Source: Taxillus chinensis
Lineage: Eukaryota > Streptophyta > Magnoliopsida > Santalales > Loranthaceae
DNA: 64,000 nucleotides
Direction: 5' to 3'
Assembly: GCA_023512835.1 (NCBI GenBank)
Contig: CM042091.1
Span: 19,485,506 to 19,549,505, forward strand
Shown one piece after another: positions 12,403 through 21,924 of this stretch (position 1 is the stretch's first letter; each line of letters opens with the position of its first letter). Position numbers and translations under genes: made by a program. Below the pieces are notes generated by a model that was not told where the DNA came from, made no database searches, and saw only the letters and a program-made list of their open reading frames with translations.

Positions 12403-12967
12403 TCTTGGATTTGAAGTGTTGTGGTACTTCTCTTCTCTTCGACTTATTGACAAGCAAAGGAATCTACTTCTCTCTCACTGCACTTTGTTAGTACGGAAAC
12501 GGTCTACTTTTCATCCGGATACTCGTCACACGACTATCGTTAATTCCGGATGATTGTCGGTTCATTCCTCCTGGACTCCAGACATCATCAAATTGCGATA
12601 ATCCATGTCTTCTTTTATATCGCGTGCTTTTGAGGAGGAATCATGATGATTCATTAAATGCATATCTCGGGATGCACACACTTCTCCGGAAGGCGAACAG
12701 TTTACCCTTATTTGGTCATGCCGCCTCCACGTCATCTTATAATTCGGAGGCGCATCGATATCAAGACTAATGACATCAGCCTGTCAAGCGGTTCACTGTT
12801 TCACTCGCCAAATTCCTAGACCCGCTGACATTTACGGACTCGGTCTTATATATTCTGGTCATTCCTGCAAAGCACGAGCGTTACCCTTTTCAAATCCCTA
12901 AACCTCTCGTTGCTCCTTCAATCCCCAAGACCTCACCTTTCCTCTCGCCCTTCAACTTTCATCTACA
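12403..12967 (+). promoter_or_regulatory. Non-coding, promoter-like segment ahead of the cargo frame
   Basis: There is no sustained reading frame. From about 12640 the sequence becomes rich in promoter-like features: CCACGTCATC near 12729, TGACATCAGC near 12771, and TATATATT at 12847-12854. Then comes a pyrimidine-rich stretch (CTCTCG, CCTTTCCTCTCGCCC) that reads like a plant 5' leader, ending CTACAATGGC at the cargo ATG 121 bp beyond the TATA-like box. Promoter function is inference from composition and spacing. Confidence 0.4.
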
Positions 12968-14715
12968 ATGGCAACCAGAAACTCTCTTTCCGGCATTAAT
13001 CCCGGCCATCTGGTTGATTAGAGCGCTGTCTCCAACCCTCCGGACTGGTTTTCCGATATTCGCCCTCTTCTAGAAGCCTGTCACCTACTCGACCTGATCT
13101 CCAATCCTGTTGATCTGCTTATAGACGACATCCTCGAGTTTTACCAACGGATTCGCTGTACCACCGACTCCATCATTTCCTATGTTCGCGGTGAATCAAT
13201 CCTCATTAACCCCGCCGTTCTCCGTGCTGCTCTCCATCTACCCCCCGGTGAACCACAGCGCCCCGATGCCGATCCTATGGCAGCTTCTATGGGTTGCACC
13301 TACAAAGGCAAGGAATACAAGGTGAAGTCCTTCCAACGTCGCTATCGCTGTATGGCGACCATCTTGAGTCGATGTTTACTGGCTCGCACATCCGCCCTGG
13401 ACTCCGTTCCGTACGACTTTCTTCTGGCCATGTACGGCATTTTCGAAGGTCTTCACATGGACTGGGGGACATTTTTGTTCCGATTACTGCAGACTGGACC
13501 TAAGAACCGTTCTTTCGGGCGCATACTCAGCATTGTCTTCCGGCATCTTCATCCGGACCATTTCGCCCACTCTGATGTTGTTTCATTCCCTCCGGCCTAT
13601 TACCTTCGCTATTTGACGCCTGATGGGAACATGACAGCCCGTCGTCCCTCTGCAGCTCTCCGCCCTCTCCCTGCCGCGGAACAACAAGGCAGTTCTGTTG
13701 GTGACCCCCTCGCCGCCCATGCCCCGCAGGTCGCCTCGCTCACCGGTCCTCCCGGATTTAGTCTATTGCCGCACCCTCCGTTTCTCGGGCTTCCCAGCAC
13801 AGCGTCCGTGGCGACCCTTCCGAGGTTGCGGGGCCCTCTCAGTGCAGCGTCCCTAAACCTGTTTCCTCAGCCCCTTCTGCTGCTGATGTCCCCACACCCT
13901 CCACTTCCGCCATTGCTGCCGCAGTTGATACCGCTGTTGCTGCCGTCATTGCTGATGTCCCGGCATCTACTCCAGAAGCCCCTTTGCCTCCCCTACCTCA
14001 ACCCCGAGATTACCTTGACCATCTCTCCGCCGACACCTTAACGGACCTATGGCTCCATTTCAGCCTTGCCCACACTGCCTCCATTCCTGACACCGATCTC
14101 CGGGTGTTTTACACGCGCCATACCCAATCCCCGGAGACCATGATCATCTGGAACTTGGACCAAGGCTTTCTTACGCCAGCGTCCATTCCAGATGTGCCGT
14201 TCCCTACCCCTTCCAGCCCAGTCCATGCCGCACGGAGTTCTTCCCCTGCTAAGGCTGGACCTTCTTCTCCTGCTGCCGCCATTCCCGTTGTTGACCTATC
14301 TGGTCAAAGCGGGTCTGCTGCTCCGGATGCCTCTGATGCTCCGGATGCCCCTTCTGCTGCTGCTGCTGATACTCCTGCGGACTCCTCTGCCCAGTGCACT
14401 CCTACTCCTGTTCATGCGGGGGAGTCTTCCAAAGCTCCCGAGTTGGTCCTTGGGCGTGCTTCTTTTGGCACGGTCCACTCCGACGTTGTACTCTCCGCCC
14501 AGCTGGACCGCCACGCTCAAGCTCATAGCGCCCAAATATCCGCCATCGCCGCCAAGGTTGATGCACTTGGCGCCCAACTCCTCTCCGCTCTCACTGATTC
14601 CTCCACTTCCATGGAACAGAAGATGGATCTCGTTGCCTCGTCCGTCCATTCCTTGTCTACCTCCTTCGCGGACCTGGCGCACACGATGGCTCGCCCTCCC
14701 GTTGCTTCCCGGTGA
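12968..14715 (+). pseudogene. Cargo frame: plant-transposon-protein-like N terminus, Pro/Ala-rich linker, helical C part
   Basis: The ATG at 12968 (MATRNSLSG) is in good leader context. A TAG at codon 18 (13019-13021) interrupts the frame, which otherwise stays open to about 13790. The N-terminal ~220 residues (DWFSDIRPLLEACHL, YVRGESILINPAVLRAALHLP, VPYDFLLAMYGIFEG) resemble the 'putative plant transposon protein' family (Transposase_32-like). That is recognition by eye and its function is unknown. A frameshift near 13790 leads into an Ala/Pro/Ser/Thr-rich linker, a conserved-looking patch (YLDHLSADTLTDLWLHF, about 14010), and a helical segment (about 14495-14700: AQISAIAAKVDALGAQLLSA), perhaps a coiled coil. 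It ends at TGA 14713-14715. Base composition is more GC-rich than gag-pol, which suggests acquisition from elsewhere. With the C48 region downstream it probably formed one long protein. Confidence 0.6.
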
Positions 14716-14723
14716 TCTGCCAA

Positions 14724-14737
14724 ACTGGGGGAGAAAG
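14724..14737 (+). other. Internal polypurine-like tract
   Basis: ACTGGGGGAGAAAG lies nine bases after the cargo stop. It closely resembles the functional-looking tract at 15824-15834 (ATTGGGGGAGA). It could be a relic of an older 3' end or a second plus-strand priming site. Confidence 0.4.
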
Positions 14738-14829
14738 TGTCATCTGATCCTTCTGCTCCTCCTGCACCACAACCATCCACTCGTGCTGAGAAACGGCCTG
14801 CCTCTTCATTGCTTCAGGGAGTCCAAATT

Positions 14830-15692
14830 CCAAATGTAGCCGCTTCTCTCAGCCAAGCTCCTCGAGTGCAGCTCTTCCTCCATCCTCTCTATCCGCAGCT
14901 GACACCTTCCTCCCATCATACGCGGCGTGTGACCCTTCGGATGCGGATGGAAGCGTGCGTAAGGCAATGAAGTCCTATGCTGTGTCTTCTGCCGAGAGAA
15001 GATGTGTCTATAACCTGTACCCTTTTTCCCTGGACGACATTCAGACCCTTTGTTCGGAAAAAGGACTCTTTACAACAGAAGACATTGACAACTTCTCTAG
15101 GGCTGCTAAAATGGAGATGAGGCTGTTTCCATCTCTATACAAGGATGGGCACTTGTTTGAAGTTCTGCCGTGCTGGAATGAAGGCTATCTTCCCAGTGTA
15201 GATCTCATTCAGTCCTTCATCGACGGAACTGCTGAGGATAGCAAGCCATGGAAAACTCTCTCAACTATCCTTTTTTCGTATCGGATCATGTCACCACATT
15301 TCATGATGGCTGTCTTCATGATTCAATCCAAACAAATGATTCTGATTGATTCTCATCAGATTGTGGAGCATTATGTATGAAAGAATCAATGGGAACCACT
15401 ATGTCTCAGGCTAACTGAAGCTGTGAAGAAAGCTGGATTATATGAAGAGTTGGGCATCACACCCTTGAGTCCAACTGAGAAGTTGAAGGCGACATTCCAG
15501 GGCAAGAAGCAAGTGCCACAACAGCCGGATGGAGATAGCTGTGGGGCCTTTGTCTGTTACTTCATCAAGTCATTCTTAACTGTGGACAAATCTTGGAGCC
15601 AACACACCACTTATACGATGAAGCAGACAATGGAGCTTAGAGAGAAAGCAGCAACTATGATCTTCAAGTATAGTAAGCCTTATGTACCTTAA
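14830..15692 (+). pseudogene. Ulp1/SENP-like C48 cysteine protease domain
   Basis: C48 proteases cut SUMO or related ubiquitin-like tags. The frame is readable from about 14850 (upstream of the first in-frame ATG at 14967) to TAA at 15690-15692, with one in-frame TGA at 15378-15380. Visible active-site elements are His in SPHFMMAVF (15297-15299), Asp in ILIDSH (15348-15350), Gln in PQQPDGDSCGAF (15522-15524) and Cys (15540-15542). The His-Asp spacing is 17 residues and Gln lies six before Cys, as in known SENP enzymes. The residue before Cys is Ser where Asp is usual. C48 domains are known cargo of plant Mutator-like transposons. Here the domain lies between integrase and the 3' LTR of a copia element, where RT should be. 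A frameshift near 14850 separates it from the preceding frame. The TGA means at best a truncated product. Confidence 0.75.
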
Positions 15693-15823
15693 TGAAAATC
15701 TTGTATAAAGGCTGAATTGTATTCTGTTGATGATGAATGAAATTGGTTGTGATGCGTATTCTGTATGTTATCTTTTTACACTACTTACCAGATCAGATTA
15801 CAAAGGGTTTGGGCATATCCATA
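15693..15823 (+). other. 3' untranslated stretch of the cargo gene
   Basis: AT-rich, non-coding, between the C48 stop codon and the polypurine tract. It has no perfect AATAAA (GATGAATGAAATTGG is the nearest), so transcripts probably end in the 3' LTR. Confidence 0.4.
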
Positions 15824-15834
15824 ATTGGGGGAGA
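15824..15834 (+). other. Polypurine tract of copia element
   Basis: ATTGGGGGAGA directly ahead of the 3' LTR, which begins TGTTGG at 15836. This is the usual plus-strand primer form in plant copia elements. Confidence 0.88.
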
Positions 15835-15835
15835 T

Positions 15836-17289
15836 TGTTGGATCAAGCCCAGAATTTGGATAATGCTGATAAAGCCTTATGTAATTTGATCTGAGATCTT
15901 TTGTGTTTCTTTGATCATTGCAGAAGATATGTTATTAATCCGGAGATACACTCGTGAGAGCAAAGCTAAGGACAGGATACATAATCCTGATCCGGACAAG
16001 AGTGAGTGTCGTCAAACACTTGGTAAATAACCAAGTCACCAATACATACGGAATAAGGAACATTCGTGCGGACTAAGAACTTAAAAGCTACGGATTACGG
16101 AATCTATTCCTAATGCCTCAAACGGACTAAGTCAAACTGATGCGGAGTAAGAGTCTTGGTCTACAAGGTCGCACGAAGTAAAAGGTTTGACATGGAGTTA
16201 AAAAAAAAAGTTAAGTCTTCCCCTCAAGCGAACTAAAGAAGACACAGAGTAAGGCATCCGAGTCTTTCATACATACGGAGTAAGGAAGTATTGATGCGGA
16301 ATAAGGACCCAAGTCTTTATTCGCACGGAGTAAGGAAACTAGATGCGGAGTAAGGAATCCAGGCCACTCACTCATACGGAGTAAGGAACTTACATACGGA
16401 GTAAGGAACTTACATATGGAGTAAGGAACTTACATACGGAGTAAGGAACTTACATGCGGAATAAGGAAACGCTGACACGGAGTAAGGAAACTAGATGCGG
16501 AGTAAGGAATCCGGGCCACTCACTCATACGGAGTAAGGAACTTACATACGGAGTATGGAACTTACATGCGGAATAAGGAAGCGCTGACACGGACTAAGGA
16601 TTCCAGTACCTAATAGACATGGAGTAAGCAACCACTGACACGGAGTAAGGTTCCGAGCTTCATTAGCAACGGAGTAAGGAAAATTACACCGGACCAAGAA
16701 GATGCTACTTCAAACTACCGCATTTAAAGTTATCAGCTCGTGGTGTCCCTATGTAAGACAAACTCGTTGAGAACCTGAAGAATCTTACACGTGGATCACC
16801 TGGATATGTGGACACAACCTCAATTATATTTGGGAACTCACAAAGGCATTTATACTCTTCAAACCCAAGATCTTGAGCTCCACAAACCGCAGCAGTCAAG
16901 GTAGAGAGATTACCGAGGAATAGTTAGTGTTGAACGCATTCCGGAACTACAAGTTCCAAGGTTGTCTCTTAGGAATGTTTGTATAAATATTCATACTCGT
17001 ACATTTGTGTAAGGTGCGTAAGCAAGCCAAGATCAACCCTGTGTATGCACAAGAGTTCAAAAGATAAAATTAGGCTAGTGTGTGAATCCCTTTGTAAACA
17101 GAGTGTAAGAGAGTCTTACTTCTATTTTGTTGTATTTATCTTTTGATAATAAAACAAAATACTTCCACTATCTGGTTATCTTCCGCAATGATTCTATCAC
17201 TTAACTGGATAAGTGTTTGTGTCTTAAGAGATTAAAAAGAGTTTCGATAAGAGCCTATTCACCCCCCTCTAGGCTCCAAGGGACCATCA
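15836..17289 (+). repeat. 3' LTR of copia element
   Basis: 1454 bp, TGTTGG...CCATCA. It is longer than the 5' LTR by 114 bp, of which 112 bp is the extra minisatellite segment at 16481-16592. The TATA-like TATAAAT is near 16982. Confidence 0.93.
16375..16592 (+). repeat. Expanded CGGAGTAAGG minisatellite in 3' LTR
   Basis: 16375-16454 holds the same four 20-bp units as the 5' LTR. 16481-16592 is an additional 112-bp segment that repeats the preceding block (AGTAAGGAAACTAGATGCGG to GCGCTGACACGG) with fewer 20-bp units. It is absent from the 5' LTR. Confidence 0.85.
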
Positions 17290-17294
17290 AATGC
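17290..17294. repeat. Target-site duplication of copia element (right)
   Basis: AATGC, matching 7001-7005. Confidence 0.9.
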
Positions 17295-17357
17295 ATAACC
17301 ACTCAATAATGTCCATAGTGTCCTATGTAATACCAATAAAAGCATAAACACGCACAA

Positions 17358-18051
17358 TTAGGGTTACAAACAAACCGAGCCAAGCTGAGTAGTAAAGTGT
17401 TCGAACGTGTTTATTACTATTTATTAATGAATTGAATTGAACATGAGCCTTAAACTATGATGTTCACGAACTGTTCATGAATGTTACTTTGTTGTTCACA
17501 AATAGTTCACGAACGTTCACGAACGTTCACGAATATGTTCAGAAACTTGTTCACGAATGTTTATGAACATAATTATAAAATCATAAAAATCTGCAAAAAG
17601 AATCCTTACCATAAACTTATCTAAAAAAGTACAATTAATTAACTGTTAGGTTATGTTGTCTTTGTTTAATATGTTTAAACAATTGCTATATATAGTTCAC
17701 GAAAATATTATAATAATAAGAATAAACAAATAAATCAAAAATATTTTTTTTTGATAATAATATAAAAGTATGTACTTATTAAATTATATTTAATAAAAAT
17801 ACATTTATATTTGATAAAATCGCTTTTATACATATAAATTGATTTATTAATTTTTCATTCACAAATAAATTTCACGAACACGAATGATATTCACAAATTG
17901 TTCATGAACACTTGTTCGTGAACGTTTGTAAACATGTTCATGAATATAACAATGGTATTCACAAATGATACTATTCCTTGACGAACAAACATAAATGATC
18001 CTTTACTGAGCCGAACGTGAGCTTGTTTATGAACATTTGGTTCATTGACAG
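17358..18051 (-). repeat. Interspersed repeat B, inverted copy of the repeat at 6076-6741
   Basis: It begins TTAGGGTTACAAACAAACC and ends GGTTCATTGACAG, the reverse complement of repeat A. It is flanked by imperfect direct repeats of about 45 bp (17311-17356 and about 18070-18118, both containing AATAAAAGCATAAACAC). These may be a long target duplication or an older tandem repeat in the host LTR. Confidence 0.72.
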
Positions 18052-18489
18052 TCCTACACACAATGACGTCCACACAATAGGGTACTATGCAATACTAATA
18101 AAAGCATAAACACACATGGTCCACACCATCAAGTCACACAAATAGTTCATATCTCAGCTGAATAGCATAGGGCAAGGCTTTTACAGCCTGCCTACCACAG
18201 TGGGAATGTAGCATGAAAAGCAACTACCCATGGGACCTTCTGTTGTCAGCAGCCATGTAGGGGACCTCGGCTATCAACCAGCTGTATATGGTACCTAGGT
18301 TGACTAGCCAGAAGTCAAGCACCCAAACACCATGAGATTCGAAACCCATGATCGTATCCATACTACATAACATATCATGCCAAATAAATAATAAAATATT
18401 TGATGCACGAAAATTGGGTTAGAAAATAATAAGAATAATGCAAAAAGGACCAGCCTTAAAGAGCTCCCTAGAACCCCTACCTCGAAACT

Positions 18490-18715
18490 CCACTGATTTG
18501 AATGTCCTTATCTAAAATCTTGATTGAATGTCCTGCCTCAATCAGGCTCAGATGTCTGAAGTCTGACTCGAATGTCCTTATCAAATGTCTTCATTCGAAA
18601 GTTTTACTCGAATTTTTTAAATGAATATCTTTATTTGAATGTCTTCATCCGAATGCCCTGATTTGAATGTCTTCATTTAAATGTCCAGATCGAATATCCT
18701 GATTTGAATGTCTAC
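18490..18715. repeat. GAATGTCTTCATTTGAATGTCC minisatellite in family R LTR
   Basis: Degenerate tandem units of GAATGTC(C/T)T. They lie ahead of the CCTTGAGGCTCC block, where other family R LTRs carry different repeats (27590-27730, 55980-56165). Confidence 0.75.
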
Positions 18716-19079
18716 TGCCTTGAGGCTCCTTTATGTCTTTGACCCCATAGTTCGCTAAGCTTGCTATTCATCATCGTTTTAACTTGTTTATTGTCTAAAA
18801 TCAACCCGGCGACCCCCAAACCCTTTAACGCCGAAAACTCATAACACTCATTCCCAATACTGTATATCACGTCTTGACCACATATTATGCACTTGAATCA
18901 CAAGATTCAACCCAAATATTGGGTTTCCCCTAAAATCTATGGTTCATATGAAATCACATAGATCATGCCAAATCATGCATATCCAAACATAATCAAGGGA
19001 AGAAGTTCAAGAACATCTATTTGGTGAGGATTCATAAAACTCAAGCTTCAAGCTTTAATCCGGCAAGATCCACCTTTAA

Positions 19080-19080
19080 G

Positions 19081-19144
<64 letters not shown>
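19080..19144. repeat. (CT)n microsatellite in family R LTR
   Basis: Almost pure CT repeat, read as (GA)n in LTR sense, downstream of a minus-strand TATA-like ATAAATAAAG at about 19145-19155. Confidence 0.9.
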
Positions 19145-19145
<1 letters not shown>

Positions 19146-19647
19146 TTATTTATATTTTCTACTCATATGTTTAATTAATAAATACTCAAAATTACACAAC
19201 AAATCTTTCGGTTTCTTAATTCCAAATTGGACCCAACTACAGCCAAAATGCTTGTACCGCCAAGCACAATACCAACTAGATATCTTCATTACCAAATAAA
19301 GACTATCTCATAAATTTACCCAAACATGGGTCTCTATAGCAGTAAATCCCCACAACTAATAATTGACCTCCCGAAGTCACTAACTCCAAATTGAGCTCAA
19401 TTACAGTCAAAATGCTTGAAATAACAAGACATCACTATCCAGATGTTTTCAAACTTCAATGACCGCTCAAATGCAAAGTCAACCAATAAACCCCAAAAAG
19501 TCAACAAATGAGCCTTTCAGGGCCTAGACTTGAAATCAAATCCAAGTACTATCAAAATGCTCACATTGACGGCCATATTACCGCCCAAACATTTTTAGCC
19601 AGATCTAATGGCTATCTCTTAGCCCTACCCAAATATGGGTCTTTATA

Positions 19648-20631
19648 GTATCTTTGTGTTGTGGCCACAAGCCTCCAACCGTGGCCATGGATTGAGGTCG
19701 TTCAACAAATTGGCTTAATTATTTTTTTATTTTGTAGTTTTATGCATTGCAAAGTCCAATTCGCCTCCAAACCGATTTTCTACAATAAGACACCAAACTA
19801 TGCAGTATCATAGCATCATGTGAATCAAATGAGGCTCAAATAGCATTAATAACATGGTTTAACTCCTTTTTCTTCAAAATACTCAAAATTCTAGGGTTTT
19901 TCACCAAGAACATGGTCCAATCCAAAATTCCCAAAATTCAACCTCTAAAATCAATCCTTTAGCACATTACCAACATAGAAACATGATATAATCATAATTT
20001 ATAACATTAATTTAACCTAAATTTAAATCGTAAATTCTAAAAATCTAGGGTTCATCCTAAATTCTTAAATTGTCTACGATATATGTACGGTTGAATCCTT
20101 ATAATGAAACAGAAAGGAAGAATCGCCTACTTGAAATCTCTTTGGTAGATTGGATAATCATAAATCCTAAAATAGCTTCTCAGCTTCCTCCTATGTACGA
20201 TGTTAACAAACAAATGAATTCCTTTTTCTCTTTCTTCCTCTCACATGCCCTTGCATATTATTTTATTATTTGTTTATTTGTTTATTTTAACTCAAATAAT
20301 CAACAATATCCATAAAATGTCTTCCTAGAGCCTCGAACATCAATTTCATGGAAAAATATGGATTTATGAGGGCTACAACTGCATCTGCTGACCTAGATAG
20401 GAAGAGATACAAATGAACTATTCGAATATATATTATATTATATTTGATTGGTTTGGTCACCAAATTAGCTAAACTATAAACCAACTGTAATATAACATAA
20501 TATATCGATTTTCCAAAATTTCAAATCAAATAAACAAACCAATTAAAAAAATAGTTTATTTTTGGTTTCTACAGTTCGGTTCAGTTTGGCTTAATTTATG
20601 AGTCCAAATCAATTTCTAACCACCCTTAATA
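19648..20631. other. Unclassified AT-rich sequence
   Basis: No convincing coding region, LTR ends or RNA gene. The 81-residue frame at 20070-20315 is low-complexity and does not resemble anything I recognise. Confidence 0.3.
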
Positions 20632-21130
20632 TGCATTTTTGGGCAATGGGAGCCATTAAAGTTTTCAAAGTTTGATACTTTGAATTTTAGTGGTTGTAAG
20701 ACTCCTGGAACCACACATAGGTCTTCGAGCTTGATGGCTTTATAGGTTTTAGTCCCTTATAACACCTTCAACCTTTTTTTGAGTTGTTTCATTGTAAGGG
20801 ATTGATCATCCCACTTAGGCGTGGGAGACTCCATTGCTTCAACTATGTTCACCGGGGTTGGTATGATGAATTAAGCTTGATTTGAGGAGCTTGAATTTAT
20901 ATGAGCTGGATTGAATGCATATGTGGGCTCCTAGATGAAAGCTGGTTATCATGTTGCTTCATATGTTTGCTCTGTGGGACTAGTAGTTACTGCCTCTACC
21001 AGCCCTCTCCCCTTTTCTATTGTTAACTTTATTAACATCTCCATTATAACTCTCATTTGGGTCTACATCTCTTACTACTCTTGTAAATCTGGTTCCAGCA
21101 TCCTCTACCATTAGATCATTTAGATGGGAT
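20632..21130 (-). pseudogene. Tat/Ogre-type gypsy gag remnant
   Basis: On the minus strand a nearly continuous frame with two stops runs from about 20955 to 20632. It reads EPTYAFNPAHI, then VEAMESPTPKWDD (Met codon 20832-20834), MKQLKKRLKVL, then CVVPGV, and KFKVSNFENFNGSHCPK. The last motif matches the KFKVPxFEKFDGTxCPxxHL block typical of Tat/Athila-type plant gag. Upstream minus-strand sequence (21130-20955) is rich in Asp/Arg/Asn codons but its frame is unclear. No RT or LTR of this element is present, so it is an isolated old fragment. Confidence 0.6.
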
Positions 21131-21919
21131 TGTTGCGGATACTAGGACCTTAAGTTGTACAAGCATACAATGTTGATTATAATAGAGTCGTGGAATTTAG
21201 CAAAGTGTAGTAAGCTCCCCCTGTTTATTATTTTCTTTTGAAATGCATGATATGAGATATATGCATGAATTTATACATGAGAATGCATTTCAATGGTATA
21301 AAGTGCACATTAGTAGAAATTCCTTATTTATTTATTTGTTTGTTAATGATTATCTGATTCTAAGATGTATAGAATGGACACATGAAATGGATGAACTCAA
21401 TTTCCCTTTTGTTTTTTTTTTTTGTAAGATGCAAGATAATATCATGAAATGGGTGAATTCCATTTTTTTTCTTTGTTTTTATTGTGAAATCCATGCATAC
21501 ATGGATTTATTAAAAAAAAATAGAATGTATGGAAAATAAGTGGGCTTTTTGCCTACATATAATGCAAGGATAAGGCCGATGGGGCATATAATTGAGTATG
21601 TCCTATATGATGAATGGTAACATGTCATCTTCATAAAAATGAGCAAGCAAATATCTTTTGAAGACTAGGTGGTGTGAATATATTCCCTACGTGTGCTTTA
21701 TAAGATAAACCTAAATTATGATGGTGTATATGCATGCACCTACTTCATGTTGTAAATCCTAAGTTTATATGATGCATGCATTATTAGGTGAGATGAAAGA
21801 TAATTCGAGTGTTGTATGTGAGCCTATACAACTTAGGACTACCTAAGGATGAAGACGCAAGCATGGGCTATGCTTAGAACTTTGGCAAAGGTTAACATGA
21901 ACAAAATGGAAAAAGATAT
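21131..21919. other. Unclassified AT-rich sequence
   Basis: ATGCATGA/TATATG-rich DNA with long T runs (21410-21422, 21464-21480). It may be untranslated sequence of the neighbouring Tat-type element, but nothing in it proves that. Confidence 0.25.
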
Positions 21920-21924
21920 CAAAC

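Larger units (their letters stand above)
7006..17289 (+). mobile_element. Complete Ty1/copia element lacking RT, with cargo reading frame and C48 protease
   Basis: LTRs at 7006-8345 and 15836-17289 begin TGTTGGATCAAGCC and end GGGACCATCA. They are bounded by a perfect AATGC duplication. The primer site (8348-8359) and polypurine tract (15824-15834) are in place. The internal order is gag, protease, GAG-pre-integrase/integrase, promoter-like segment, cargo frame, C48 protease. No reverse transcriptase or RNase H motif is visible in any frame. The gag has a zinc knuckle followed by a coiled coil and a second knuckle, and the LTRs are long. These traits suggest the SIRE/Maximus lineage, though that placement is tentative. 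All frames carry stops or frameshifts, so the element is non-autonomous. It sits inside a family R LTR, between two inverted repeat copies. Confidence 0.92.
5848..19647 (-). repeat. Family R gypsy LTR, minus strand, split by three later insertions
   Basis: The plus-strand left end is TGTCACACCCCCAACTCC at 5848. The right end is ACCCAAATATGGGTCTTTATA near 19647, matching TTTACA in the intact copy at 57180. The LTR pieces are 5848-6075, 6742-7005, 17290-17357 and 18052-19647. Between them sit two inverted repeat copies and a complete copia element. The LTR tail carries a second, internal copy of the terminal motif at about 19318-19338 (ACCCAAACATGGGTCTCTATA), so the end may itself be composite. 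No convincing target duplication was found. Confidence 0.65.

Noticed and set aside
13984..14715. Separate host gene encoding an Ala/Pro-rich protein
   Set aside because: It lies between the copia LTRs on the same strand and continues the cargo frame after a frameshift, so it is part of the element.
14192..14839. 215-codon Leu/Pro-rich open frame
   Set aside because: It is a shifted reading of the GC-rich cargo linker. The Ala/Ser/Asp-rich frame is the coherent one.
19021..19299. Open frame with a Ser-Leu repeat
   Set aside because: It is a translation of the (CT)n tract; the same effect occurs at 56548-56799.
5848..19647. A full minus-strand gypsy element bounded by two LTRs here
   Set aside because: The pieces join into one LTR once the nested inserts are removed. 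No gypsy coding sequence lies between them.
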